Position numbers and translations under genes: made by a program. Source: Rossellomorea orangium (lineage in GTDB: Bacteria; Bacillota; Bacilli; Bacillales; Bacillaceae_B). Taken from it: a stretch of DNA of 64,000 nucleotides. The stretch is taken from the NCBI RefSeq assembly GCF_019334305.1, contig NZ_JAHWGH010000032.1, forward strand, positions 1 to 64,000, given 5' to 3'. The notes below the pieces were generated by a model that was given only the letters and a program-made list of their open reading frames with translations, did not search any database and was not told where the DNA came from. Shown in pieces: positions 54,268 to 63,295 of this stretch (positions within the stretch are counted from its first letter, which is position 1; each line of letters starts with the position of its first letter).

Positions 54268-55221
54268 GTGACAAACCCATTTCCATATGCCACAGATTCA
54301 AAACGATATCATACGTGGAATTACCATTTGAGGAATCATTTTGGTCATAAAGTGTTTAAGGTTGCTTTAGACGGCGGCTTTGATTGCCCGAACAGAGATG
54401 GCACGGTTGCTCACGGAGGCTGCACGTTTTGCAGTGCTGCAGGCTCCGGGGACTTCGCCGGAAGCAGGGTCGATCCATTAGAAAAGCAATTCAATGACAT
54501 CAAAGAAAAAATGCATAAGAAGTGGAAAGACGGAAAATATATGGCGTATTTCCAGGCATTCACGAACACTCATGCACCCGTAGAAGTGCTCAGGGAAAAA
54601 TATGAGTCTGTTCTTAAACAAGAAGATGTCGTAGGGATCTCCATCGCCACTCGCCCCGATTGCCTTCCGGACGACGTCGTTGAATACTTGGCTGAATTAA
54701 ATGAAAGAACGTATTTATGGGTGGAGCTGGGACTTCAAACCGTTCATGAAAAAACGGCTGGGCTGATCAACAGAGCTCATGATTACCAGTGTTATATTGA
54801 TGGCGTCAATAAATTGCGAAAGCATGGAATTCGTGTATGTTCCCATATTATTAACGGTCTTCCTAAGGAAAATAAGGAAATGATGATGGAAACAGCACGT
54901 GAAGTAGCGAAATTAGACGTTCAAGGAATCAAGATACACCTCCTACATTTATTAAAAGGTACTCCAATGGTCAAGCAATACGAAAAAGGACTAGTGGAAT
55001 TTATGGACTTCGACAACTACGTCAAACTCGTCTGCGATCAACTGGAAGTGATCCCCCCTGAAATGATCGTCCACCGCATTACCGGGGACGGACCTATCGA
55101 CTTGATGATCGGACCTATGTGGAGTGTGAATAAATGGAGCGTACTGAACGCCATTGACGATGAACTGAAGCGCCGGGACAGCTGGCAGGGGAAATTTTAC
55201 AAAGTGGATGTGAAAGCATGA
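54268..55221 (+). CDS. ytqA: YtqA, TIGR01212-type radical SAM protein
   Basis: Radical SAM protein of 317 residues. It has an unusual cluster motif, CPNRDGTVAHGGCTFC (C-x11-C-x2-C), typical of the TIGR01212 family related to Elp3. SGDFAGSRVDPLEKQF and HIINGLPKENKEMMMETA follow. Linked with YtqB, it may take part in tRNA wobble-uridine modification; that is inferred from neighbours. GTG at 54268 is chosen because AGGAGG lies 11 nt upstream and the sequence then aligns with B. subtilis YtqA. It overlaps mnmM by 4 bp. Confidence 0.92.
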   Translation: MTNPFPYATDSKRYHTWNYHLRNHFGHKVFKVALDGGFDCPNRDGTVAHGGCTFCSAAGSGDFAGSRVDPLEKQFNDIKEKMHKKWKDGKYMAYFQAFTNTHAPVEVLREKYESVLKQEDVVGISIATRPDCLPDDVVEYLAELNERTYLWVELGLQTVHEKTAGLINRAHDYQCYIDGVNKLRKHGIRVCSHIINGLPKENKEMMMETAREVAKLDVQGIKIHLLHLLKGTPMVKQYEKGLVEFMDFDNYVKLVCDQLEVIPPEMIVHRITGDGPIDLMIGPMWSVNKWSVLNAIDDELKRRDSWQGKFYKVDVKA

Positions 55222-55790
55222 AATTAGATCGAATCTTACCTTTTGCAAGACAGCTTCTGGAACGGGCTGTCAAGCCGGGAGATATCACCATAGACGCAAC
55301 CCTTGGGAATGGGCATGATACCCTGTTCCTTGCTCGCTTGGTTGGAGAAAACGGACGTGTATATGGGTTTGATATTCAAGAAGAAGCCATCGAAAACACC
55401 AGGGAACAGCTCAACACCCATGATTTGGCCCATCGGGTGACCCTTTTTCACCAGGGACATGAAACTGTCATGAACGTCATCCCTCCATTGCATCACGGGA
55501 AAGTGACGGGTGCAGTCTTTAATCTTGGATACTTACCGGGCGGTGACAAGGATATCGTCACCCGTCCGAAAACGACGATACTCGCCTTAAATCAAATCCT
55601 TGAAATGATGGCCCCTGAAGGAATCCTTGTTCTGGTGATTTATCACGGACACCCTGAAGGCGCAGTGGAACGGGATTACATCCTTCGCTACGTTGAACGA
55701 CTGGATCAAAACTACGTTCATGTCCTCAGGTACCAATTCATGAACCAACTCAATAACCCGCCGTTTATCGTGGCGTTGGAGAAGAGATGA
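55218..55790 (+). CDS. mnmM: tRNA mnm5s2U34 methyltransferase MnmM (YtqB)
   Basis: SAM methyltransferase of 190 residues: DATLGNGHDTLFLARLVGENGRVYGFDIQ is the SAM loop and acidic motif, and VFNLGYLPGGDK is the YtqB signature. In B. subtilis it methylates nm5s2U34 to mnm5s2U34 in tRNA. The ATG overlaps the ytqA stop (ATGA), so the two are translationally coupled. Confidence 0.92.
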   Translation: MKLDRILPFARQLLERAVKPGDITIDATLGNGHDTLFLARLVGENGRVYGFDIQEEAIENTREQLNTHDLAHRVTLFHQGHETVMNVIPPLHHGKVTGAVFNLGYLPGGDKDIVTRPKTTILALNQILEMMAPEGILVLVIYHGHPEGAVERDYILRYVERLDQNYVHVLRYQFMNQLNNPPFIVALEKR

Positions 55791-55794
55791 AAAT

Positions 55795-55833
55795 AGGGAC
55801 GGACCTCCCCTCGGAGGTCCGTCCCTACTTTTT
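55795..55833. terminator. Bidirectional terminator (GGGACGGACC family)
   Basis: AGGGACGGACCTCC and GGAGGTCCGTCCCT with a 4-nt loop, then TACTTTTTT on +. It serves mnmM and the convergent LLM gene. Confidence 0.9.
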
Positions 55834-56828
55834 TATAATAATTCGTTCGCGATCAGTTCGAATGACTTGAGCTTATCGTTGAAGTCATATGTGATGCTCA
55901 CGAGCATGATTTCATCGGTTTGGTACTGCTCGCTTAGTGCGAGTAGCTTTTCTCTCACTTTCTTCGGACCTCCCACGACCATACGTTTGCGATTTTCACG
56001 TACCCGCATTTCTTCGAATGGCGTGTACTGATATGCCGCCGCTTTCTCGGGGCTTGGGGTTCCGTTTGAGCGCATGCCCTGCTCGATCATCAGGATGGAT
56101 AAATCAATGCTGGATGCGACTCTTTCCGCTTCTTCATCCGTTTCGGCACAGATGGCAAATACGGCAACGATGTTCTTCGGTTCTTTCAGGTATTCAGAAG
56201 GAACAAAGTTATTTCGGTAGGCTTGGGTGTATTGCGGTCCGCCTTCTCCATTGATGAACTGGGCAAATGTATAAGGCAGTCCTTTCTGTGCCGCAAGCAT
56301 GGCACTGGATGGACTTGAACCGAGCATCCAGACTTCCGGCATGGTTTTGATCATCGGGGCTGCCGTGAGTCCCTGGTACGGATGGGCATCAGGCAGGGAA
56401 TCCGTCAAATAGCCTAGCAAGTCATCTATTTGTTCCGGATACCGATTCACATCTCTCGGTTTCCCGTCATGTAGGGCCATCGTCGCCATCGGCATCCCAC
56501 CAGGCGCCCTTCCCAATCCCAAATCGATTCGATTCGGATTCAATCCTTCAAGCAATCGGAAATTTTCGGCTACTTTGTATGAAGAATAATGGGGGAGCAT
56601 GACGCCGCCGGAACCTACCCGGATTCTTGACGTATTTTGTGCAAGATGCGCAATCAATACTTCCGGTGATGAACCGGCAAGGCTCGTGGAATCATGATGC
56701 TCTGATACCCAGAACCGTTCAAACCCTAATTTCTCTGTATGTTGTGCTAATTTCACTGTATTATTCAAAGCCTCTTGAGGGCTCATTCCTTCGGCAATCG
56801 GTGACTGATCTAAGACACTTAGCTTCAA
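55833..56828 (-). CDS. LLM-class flavin-dependent oxidoreductase
   Basis: Luciferase-like monooxygenase family protein of 331 residues, a flavin-binding barrel: KLSVLDQSPIAEGMSP at the start, RFWVSEHHDSTSLAGSSPEVLIA, RVGSGGVMLPHYSSYKVAE, DLGLGRAPGG. Typical of the YceB/YtmO group; the substrate is unknown. TTG at 56828 is preferred: AAGGAG lies 9 nt upstream and homologues begin MKLS. The ATG at 56837 abuts the ribosome site. It ends in the shared terminator. Confidence 0.88.
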   Translation of the reverse strand: MKLSVLDQSPIAEGMSPQEALNNTVKLAQHTEKLGFERFWVSEHHDSTSLAGSSPEVLIAHLAQNTSRIRVGSGGVMLPHYSSYKVAENFRLLEGLNPNRIDLGLGRAPGGMPMATMALHDGKPRDVNRYPEQIDDLLGYLTDSLPDAHPYQGLTAAPMIKTMPEVWMLGSSPSSAMLAAQKGLPYTFAQFINGEGGPQYTQAYRNNFVPSEYLKEPKNIVAVFAICAETDEEAERVASSIDLSILMIEQGMRSNGTPSPEKAAAYQYTPFEEMRVRENRKRMVVGGPKKVREKLLALSEQYQTDEIMLVSITYDFNDKLKSFELIANELL

Positions 56829-56896
56829 AATGGACATCTCCTTTAATTGATGTGTGTATTATTATCAATTCTGATGAAAAAAATGTCCACTAACAT

Positions 56897-56934
56897 GCTT
56901 AAAGGGTGACGGCCGGAATGGCTGTCACCCTTTG
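56897..56934 (-). terminator. Terminator of inhA
   Basis: AAAGGGTGACAGCC and GGCCGTCACCCTTT with a 5-nt loop, one mismatch. Confidence 0.85.
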
Positions 56935-56939
56935 TATGC

Positions 56940-59360
56940 TTATTTTTTGTAGATTAACACTTTACCGACTGATTTGTCAGAGCTTTGACCGATTACACGG
57001 AATTTCAATCCGTAGTTAGGTACGTTACGCCCAGCGTCTACCATACCTTTATTGCTGTAGTCTTTACTATCGTCGAATAGTGGATTACGTTTAGTATGGT
57101 TGTCTTTCATCGTCAGTCCAAGTAATTCAGTGTAATCAAGGAACATTTTTTCTGATTTGTCCAGGCTGAATGCTGCATCGTGAACCTGGTAGCGTGTAGA
57201 TCCTACAGATCCGTCGCTCCAGTAGTTTGTTTTTTGGTCAGCATCGACAACCCCGACGAAACCGTCTCCTGGATGATTACCTGTCCAGTTATCGCTGTAT
57301 GATTTATCTACATACCATACAACCAAACCATCATCGAATTGCATTAAGCTTGCACCGCGGCGGATGTTGGCAAGACCTTCATCTACACCGTTGTGACTGC
57401 GCCATTCAAGCAGGTAATAATGCTCTTTATAAGAAATTCCGTTTGATACTTCGAAGCCTTTTGTTTCAAATTGAGGCTCGCCTTCAGCACCATCTTCAAA
57501 CACAACATTTCCATCGACTGTTAACGTGGCGTTATCCAAAGCGAAACCATCAAGAGCCAGGCCGCCATCTGTAACGTAATTGAATGTAAGGGTTACTTTT
57601 TGTCCTGCAAATTGGCTTAAATCGTATGACTTATCAACCCATTCACCTTTAGTTGATTCAGCACGAGTATCTCCATCCGTATCGTCGTCACCGATTGTGT
57701 CCAATTCAACTTCCTCACCGCTGTCCGTTGTAGCCGTAACGTGAAGGAAATCGTAATCGTACTCGACATCATATAACGTTTTGAAGCTGAATGTAGCGTT
57801 TGTTGCATTCGTTAAGTCAAATTCAGGAGAAACCAGTGATGTATTAAGGTCGTCACCTTTTGTACTGTAGTAGTACTTTTCACCAAACTCAGGCAGGATT
57901 CCTTGTACCTCTTTGGCAGGAAGATTCACTTTCACAACATCGTTATTTGTCCCCTTTGTTGCTGCTTCATCCAATAGATATTCTTCACCTTTGCGGGTAA
58001 CATCTGCTGCATCGATTTCTTCGCCAGATTGCCAGTTCCCTTCAGTTCCTTCATTGTCCACTACAGCAGAAGCCTGGAGCATTTCTTTCATATAAGGACT
58101 GAATCCTGAAGGCATTGTACCCGGGATATCCCCTGCCCAGCTTCCGCTTGCCATGATGGACCAATAGCTCACCGGTTCACCTGTTCCAGTGTATTGGGTA
58201 TCGTATTCATCTGGAAGGCCTAAATCATGTCCGAATTCATGGGCCATAACACCGACTGCACCGTCTTCAGGTTCAATTGTGTAGTCGTATGCATACATGG
58301 TTCCTTCACCCCAGTAATCAACTTCAGGAGTAGGAGATCCCGCAATCGGGAAGATTCCACCAAGGTTCCAGCGGTGAGACCAGATAGCGTCAGATCCCAA
58401 TGATCCCCCACCAGCTTCTTCACCGACACCAGAATGTATAACCATCAGGTGGTCAACAAGTCCGTCCGGCTCTAAGTAGTTTCCGTCACCATCAAGGTCA
58501 TATCGATCCCATTTGTCATAGTCAGCAAGATTTACGTCCGGGTCAGCTGCTGCTTGAGCAAGTGCTTCCTTGATCAGGCCGCGTGCATTGACGTCGCTTC
58601 CGTCCGGCTGAGGATCATTTCCGCCATATGCAGCTGCCGGTTTGCTTGCTGTGTACCAGCCTGCAACGTTTCCGTCAACTGAATAACTTCCACCAGATTG
58701 CTGCTCATAGTATTGCTTCATTGAAACATATGTCTTGCCATCGGGACCTTTCCAACCGCCTGTTCCGAATAGCATATCTTGGTAATGCTCGCGTGAATAG
58801 GCATCGTCCCCTTCATAATACATATCCGTTTCATCAGCTGTCATGGAATTATGAGGCTTGTCCGGATAGTCTACAAGAAGTACCAATACTTCATCGGTAC
58901 GTTTTTCACCATCATACGCCTCTTCTTTTACCGGATCCGGAGAGTTCTTCTTGGCATGACCAAGTTTATTTCCTTTACCGTTTTTAACCCCATTGTCTTT
59001 CATGGCTTTTTGAAGTTTATCTTTCGTTTTTGCTTCTTCACTGTGAAGGTCGCCTTCACCTTCATCTGCTTGTTTCTCAGCGGATTCTGCTTTGGCTTCC
59101 AGGAATTTTTGCAATCCCTTTTGTGCTTCTGCAGCAGTAGCGTTCTTCTTGATTTTTCCTTCTTTCTTCAGCATCTCGATCAGGCGATCATCATTCGCAA
59201 TACCTAAATCGAAAGCTCCTCCATGCTTATGATCATATTTCACCGTTGGCTTTGCTAACACATTCTCAGGCCCTACCGTTGCAGCTGATGCAGGTACAGC
59301 AAATGCCCCTACACTCAGAGCCGCAACCATGGCCATCGATAATACTTTACGAGATTTCAA
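56940..59360 (-). CDS. inhA: Immune inhibitor A, secreted M6 metalloprotease
   Basis: Secreted protease of 806 residues. A signal peptide ends at PASAA near residue 27. A Lys/Glu-rich propeptide precedes the M6 peptidase domain; zinc site HEFGHDLGLPDEYD near residue 378. The C-terminal half has a beta-sandwich (MAM/CBM-like, about 520-640: FLHVTATTDSGEEVELD and TLTFNYVTDGGLALDGF). InhA proteins degrade host defence peptides and other proteins and have also been linked to sporulation. The start is TTG with AAGGGGGAAA upstream. Possible CodY site upstream. Confidence 0.93.
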   Translation of the reverse strand: MKSRKVLSMAMVAALSVGAFAVPASAATVGPENVLAKPTVKYDHKHGGAFDLGIANDDRLIEMLKKEGKIKKNATAAEAQKGLQKFLEAKAESAEKQADEGEGDLHSEEAKTKDKLQKAMKDNGVKNGKGNKLGHAKKNSPDPVKEEAYDGEKRTDEVLVLLVDYPDKPHNSMTADETDMYYEGDDAYSREHYQDMLFGTGGWKGPDGKTYVSMKQYYEQQSGGSYSVDGNVAGWYTASKPAAAYGGNDPQPDGSDVNARGLIKEALAQAAADPDVNLADYDKWDRYDLDGDGNYLEPDGLVDHLMVIHSGVGEEAGGGSLGSDAIWSHRWNLGGIFPIAGSPTPEVDYWGEGTMYAYDYTIEPEDGAVGVMAHEFGHDLGLPDEYDTQYTGTGEPVSYWSIMASGSWAGDIPGTMPSGFSPYMKEMLQASAVVDNEGTEGNWQSGEEIDAADVTRKGEEYLLDEAATKGTNNDVVKVNLPAKEVQGILPEFGEKYYYSTKGDDLNTSLVSPEFDLTNATNATFSFKTLYDVEYDYDFLHVTATTDSGEEVELDTIGDDDTDGDTRAESTKGEWVDKSYDLSQFAGQKVTLTFNYVTDGGLALDGFALDNATLTVDGNVVFEDGAEGEPQFETKGFEVSNGISYKEHYYLLEWRSHNGVDEGLANIRRGASLMQFDDGLVVWYVDKSYSDNWTGNHPGDGFVGVVDADQKTNYWSDGSVGSTRYQVHDAAFSLDKSEKMFLDYTELLGLTMKDNHTKRNPLFDDSKDYSNKGMVDAGRNVPNYGLKFRVIGQSSDKSVGKVLIYKK

Positions 59361-59406
59361 ACGCGTTTCCCCCTTTAAATATGTACTAAATATTTACACT
59401 AATTAA

Positions 59407-59434
59407 AATATACTCTACTATTCTGAAAAGTAAA
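59407..59434 (-). promoter_or_regulatory. inhA promoter with overlapping CodY-like box
   Basis: TTTACT, a 16-bp spacer and TATATT on the minus strand. ACTTTTCAGAATAGT (59417-59431) differs from the CodY consensus AATTTTCWGAAAATT at three positions. The rest of 59435-59628 is AT-rich with no gene. Confidence 0.45.
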
Positions 59435-59628
59435 TATATTCAGAAAGCATTAGTTATTTAGTATTACGAAATATTGTTAATATGATTGTATGTACCTATA
59501 TTCATCAAAGAAAATGTAAGGACTATCGACATATAAAATTAAAAATCAACAAATTATTAATGTATAAAAATGGTATTAACGGTCGTATTTAGAAAAATTT
59601 TGTCCAACTATAGTTGTGAAAAAAGACA

Positions 59629-59679
59629 AAAAGAGGGACGGACCTCGAAAACCATTTCGAAGGTCCGTCCCTCTTTTTT
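59629..59679 (-). terminator. Terminator of ytpB (GGGACGGACC family)
   Basis: GAGGGACGGACCT and AGGTCCGTCCCTC arms with GAAA/TTTC extension, then T-tracts on both sides. Confidence 0.9.
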
Positions 59680-59686
59680 ACTCTAT

Positions 59687-60766
59687 TCATGACGTTTTTT
59701 TCCGGTTTCTCCATTTTCGATAGATTTTACCGTTCATGTAGAAGAATCGGGTGATCCAGCCTGCTTGTCCGATGAATTGTTTGGAGAAGGATTGGACGTT
59801 TGCTTGTTGTAAAGCTTTATCATCTGATAGATAGACTCCTATGAGTCCTTTATTGATCAGGCGATGGAAGTGAGCGTGGGGAAGTTCACGGGTATGTTCA
59901 TCTGCTTTGGCCAGAAAATGGAGCAGGCGTTCTTTCAGATGCTCATCATCCTCATAGTAGAAGCAGAAATTCAGATCCCCTCCCTCCCGGTCTTCATCCT
60001 GATCGATGAAGTAGTCGAGAAGAATATGTAAACCTTGGATATAGGGAAAATAACCCCGTTTTATCTTTTCTGTATAGGACGGCTGGAAGTCCCGCCTGCA
60101 AGCGTATGATACTAAACAAAAGATACCCAGGGTAGAACCTGAGCAGGCGGAGAATTCATACCAATTCATTTCTGGCAGATTGGGACGATGGGTTTCAAAC
60201 CAGTCCTGCAGCCTCCCTACTCTTTCTTCTTCCTTCACGTGCTTATGTATTTGAAGATCACAATAGTATTCACACAGTTCCAGGAGATCTTTTTTGATGT
60301 TGTCATAGTGATTTACATCAGAGAGAACGGATTGACAGGTCAGGACCAAATCCCTTAGATACCCACCATCATCCTGATCGCTTCTCAACGCATAATAATT
60401 TACAGGTTCCGCACCTACTGTCAATGAATCTCTCATGGACCGGTGAAGTAAGGCAAAGTCTTCCGGATCCAGTGATACACTCCGGTCGCATAAATTATCC
60501 AAATAATCGCTGATTGTCTGATAGGCGACGATGAAGCGGATCGTCTCAGGCTTCTTATCCAGTGCCAAAAGGGACAGGATCGCCCCTCCCTCGCAGTGGA
60601 ACGTTTTATGTTCGATGCTGGCAAGGGCCTGGTTTCTCAGCTCCTGATTGGGTATTTCTTCGGCCCGCTTCTTCCAGCCGTTCAATTCCTGGTGCACGAT
60701 TGGAAAAACATTGCGGTATACTCTTGTCATCAATGAAAAGGGATCACTCGGTATCGACAATTTCAT
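59687..60766 (-). CDS. ytpB: Tetraprenyl-beta-curcumene synthase
   Basis: Large-terpene synthase of 359 residues (DUF2600) that cyclises tetraprenyl diphosphate to the sesquarterpene precursor tetraprenyl-beta-curcumene in Bacillus. Family features: QELNGWKKRAEEIPNQELRNQALASIEHKTFHCEGGAI, IVAYQTISDYLDNLCDRS with an Asp-rich helix, and LLDYFIDQDEDREGGDLNF. Starts ATG 60766, GTG 60769 and TTG 60760 are all near GAGGTG; ATG is kept. It follows ytpA closely, as in B. subtilis. Confidence 0.93.
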   Translation of the reverse strand: MKLSIPSDPFSLMTRVYRNVFPIVHQELNGWKKRAEEIPNQELRNQALASIEHKTFHCEGGAILSLLALDKKPETIRFIVAYQTISDYLDNLCDRSVSLDPEDFALLHRSMRDSLTVGAEPVNYYALRSDQDDGGYLRDLVLTCQSVLSDVNHYDNIKKDLLELCEYYCDLQIHKHVKEEERVGRLQDWFETHRPNLPEMNWYEFSACSGSTLGIFCLVSYACRRDFQPSYTEKIKRGYFPYIQGLHILLDYFIDQDEDREGGDLNFCFYYEDDEHLKERLLHFLAKADEHTRELPHAHFHRLINKGLIGVYLSDDKALQQANVQSFSKQFIGQAGWITRFFYMNGKIYRKWRNRKKTS

Positions 60767-60774
60767 CACCTCAT

Positions 60775-61578
60775 TTACAAAATGTAACCAAGCGCTTTCA
60801 ACCTGCTCTCTATGAAGATCTTCGAATACTCGAAGATTTCTTCTCTCTCAGGTTCATTATAGATTTCATGATAGCATTTTGGCCATTCTTTGTAATGCAT
60901 TTCGGATAATGACAGTTCATTGAACCACTTTTTCACGGCTTTCTTATCAACGATTTGATCGTCACCTGCCTGCAGCGTCAATAATGGGACGTCAGGCATT
61001 TTCTCCAGGTTTGTAAAAGCCGCTTTAATCGCCTGGGAAAGTTCTCTGTACCAGCGGACTGACACTTTTGTAATATAAAGAGTATCGTTGCTGTCGATTT
61101 CACGGACATCCGCATTCCTGGTCGCCATATCGACGGTGAGTCCAGAAGGGAACTTCACCATTGGAGCGATTTTGTTTAAAGCGTGTGACAATAATTCAAC
61201 AGGTTTAGCAGGCGTTGTCACCAATCCCAAACATGGTGAGGATAATATGACACCGGCTAGGTTCACATGGGATTCCTGAAGCAAACGAACAGCAATGAGA
61301 CCGCCCATACTATGACCGATTACAAAGACAGGCAATTCGAACTGATAGGCCGCCTGGATCCAATCCTTCACTTCTACAATATACTCATCAAAGGAATCGA
61401 TATGTCCCCTCTGGCTTCGGGACGTCATACCCTGACCTGGCAGGTCACCCATGACGACGTGGAATCCCGATGCACGCCACATTTCAATGAGCCAACCGTA
61501 CCTGCCGTGATGCTCCATCGCACCATGTATGATGACGATGACTGCCTTTGCCTCTTGATCTGATTCCCATTTCCACAT
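60775..61578 (-). CDS. ytpA: YtpA, phospholipase / monoacylglycerol lipase-like hydrolase
   Basis: Alpha/beta hydrolase of 267 residues. HGAMEHHGRYGWL is the oxyanion region, nucleophile Ser in VIGHSMGGL near residue 88, Asp in LQAGDDQIVD and His in CYHEIYNE. B. subtilis YtpA is needed to make the phospholipid antibiotic bacilysocin, probably as a lysophospholipase. AAGGAGG lies 7 nt upstream of the ATG at 61578. Operon with ytpB. Confidence 0.92.
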   Translation of the reverse strand: MWKWESDQEAKAVIVIIHGAMEHHGRYGWLIEMWRASGFHVVMGDLPGQGMTSRSQRGHIDSFDEYIVEVKDWIQAAYQFELPVFVIGHSMGGLIAVRLLQESHVNLAGVILSSPCLGLVTTPAKPVELLSHALNKIAPMVKFPSGLTVDMATRNADVREIDSNDTLYITKVSVRWYRELSQAIKAAFTNLEKMPDVPLLTLQAGDDQIVDKKAVKKWFNELSLSEMHYKEWPKCYHEIYNEPEREEIFEYSKIFIESRLKALGYIL

Positions 61579-61662
61579 GGCAAATCCTCCTTTGTAGTTC
61601 TCTCCATGAATGAATTCTGCTACCATTATTATAATAAATATTATTGAAAGGGGTAGTAAAAA

Positions 61663-62178
61663 ATGCTCTATCCATATTACGATAAAAAACCTGTCATCGC
61701 ACAGTCGGCTTTTATTGCCGATTATGTAACCATCTCCGGAGACGTGGAGATTGGTGAAGAATCAAGTATTTGGTTCAATACCGTCATCAGGGGGGATGTT
61801 GCGCCCACTAAGATCGGTGATAAAGTAAATATACAGGATAACTCCATCCTTCATCAGAGTCCAAATAACCCTCTTATCCTTGAAGATGAAGTCACTGTCG
61901 GTCATGGGGTGATTTTACATAGCTGCAAGATCAGAAAAAAGGCATTGATCGGAATGGGATCAATCATCCTCGATAATGCTGAAATTGGCGAAGGGGCTTT
62001 TATCGGCGCAGGTAGCCTCGTACCCCAAGGAAAGGTCATACCGCCTAATACCCTTGCTTTCGGACGGCCGGCAAAAGTCGTGAGGGAACTGAACGAACAT
62101 GATATTAGTGAAATGAAGCGCATTTCAAGGGAATACGCAGAAAAAGGTCAGTATTATAAAAATATCAAACCGTTTTAA
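61663..62178 (+). CDS. ytoA: Gamma-class carbonic anhydrase family protein YtoA
   Basis: Left-handed beta-helix trimer protein of 171 residues with hexapeptide repeats. Likely metal ligands are His residues in ILHQSP, VGHGVILHSC. IWFNTVIRGDVAP, NIQDNSILHQ and GMGSIILDNAEIGEGAFIGAGSLVPQGKVIPP are typical of YrdA/CaiE-type gamma carbonic anhydrases. AGGGG lies upstream of the ATG. Divergent from ytpA. Confidence 0.93.
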   Translation: MLYPYYDKKPVIAQSAFIADYVTISGDVEIGEESSIWFNTVIRGDVAPTKIGDKVNIQDNSILHQSPNNPLILEDEVTVGHGVILHSCKIRKKALIGMGSIILDNAEIGEGAFIGAGSLVPQGKVIPPNTLAFGRPAKVVRELNEHDISEMKRISREYAEKGQYYKNIKPF

Positions 62179-62316
62179 CTACCTATACTTGGGATACCCC
62201 ATCCATCCTTAGATTACTCATGGAATATTTTCTTGTAAAGAAGATTGGGTATGTGACGAATGGAAGGTTAAGTGTCATTTTCCGAAAATTTGTGATAACG
62301 AACATGGAGGTTTTTA

Positions 62317-62985
62317 ATGCTTTCTTATGATGAACTCATGGAAATTCATGCTAGAGTCAGATTCAAACACGATGAAACTGGACGATTGATAACTGGTCCT
62401 CTGCTCTTCATCGGCACCACAGGAAAAGGCATCGTCGAAAGATATCATCAAACCCTTGATAAGGATATTACAAATGAATTGAAACGTTTCGTCAAAAATT
62501 CCTCGTGGCTGGATAATCCAAATAAGGTAAACATGGTTAAAATGATTGAGATATTAAATAAAGAAAGACCGGTTGAGCGAGTCTATGCAGGACCTGTATA
62601 CGTGTTCGATGACGTACAGGGTAAACCTACCGAGGCTGTTCGAATAACTCATGAAAATATCGAACTTCTGGAACAACATTTTTCGGATTATATCGAGGAT
62701 GTTGATGTTGGGCAGCCTGTCTTCGCTGTTGTACGTGATAGGGTTGCAGTGTCACTTTGTTGTTCCGCAGTACAGACTTCTATTGGAGCTGAAGCGAGCC
62801 TGCGAACCGCTAAGGATTACCGAGGCAGAGCATACGCGTTAGATGTTACGACTGCATGGGCAGCCGAGATACAACAGCAGGGTCGTATAGCACTATTTAG
62901 CACTGCTTGGAATAATATGTCCTCTCAAGCTATCGCAAGAAAACTTGAGCTCAAACAATACGGTGTAGAATTGGAATTAAGGTGA
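62317..62985 (+). CDS. GNAT-like acetyltransferase
   Basis: A 222-residue protein. The C-terminal half resembles GNAT acetyltransferases of a group that lacks a close relative in B. subtilis: VSLCCSAVQTSIGAEASLRTAKDYRGRAYALDVTTAWA followed by GRIALFSTAWNNMSSQAIARKLELKQYGVEL. The N-terminal half has VYAGPVYVFDD. The donor-binding Q/RxxGxG/A loop is not obvious, but YRGRAYA may be it. Substrate unknown. GGAGGT lies 6 nt before the ATG. Confidence 0.75.
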   Translation: MLSYDELMEIHARVRFKHDETGRLITGPLLFIGTTGKGIVERYHQTLDKDITNELKRFVKNSSWLDNPNKVNMVKMIEILNKERPVERVYAGPVYVFDDVQGKPTEAVRITHENIELLEQHFSDYIEDVDVGQPVFAVVRDRVAVSLCCSAVQTSIGAEASLRTAKDYRGRAYALDVTTAWAAEIQQQGRIALFSTAWNNMSSQAIARKLELKQYGVELELR

Positions 62986-63189
62986 TGTATGAAGTTCCTG
63001 CTGAGTTTTTAATGTGTTAAAGGGTGCTTTAGTTGAAGAAATGGGCATTTTCCTATAAGGAATTTGCTCTTTTTTTGGGGAATTTCATTCGTTTTTGGAC
63101 CTGAAATGATTAGTCTTCAAAATTTGCAAATTGGTTGCACTTTCTTGTGTAAATACCTACTTAAAACACACATAAATGTTGATATAACA
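62986..63189. other. AT-rich gap upstream of the metK terminator
   Basis: No gene, promoter or repeat that I can support. Short ORFs here have no ribosome site. No terminator is visible after the GNAT-like gene. Confidence 0.5.
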
Positions 63190-63232
63190 AAAAAATGAGC
63201 GTTGAATTACAATGTAATTCAACGCTCATTTT
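63190..63232 (-). terminator. Terminator of metK
   Basis: A perfect 19-bp stem (AAATGAGCGTTGAATTACA with its complement, 1-nt loop) and a T-run on the minus strand. Confidence 0.9.
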
Positions 63233-63295
63233 ATAATATATTCTTATTGTTTGTGTTCCAACACCGAACTACTTACCCTCAAAATGTTGGTCTTT

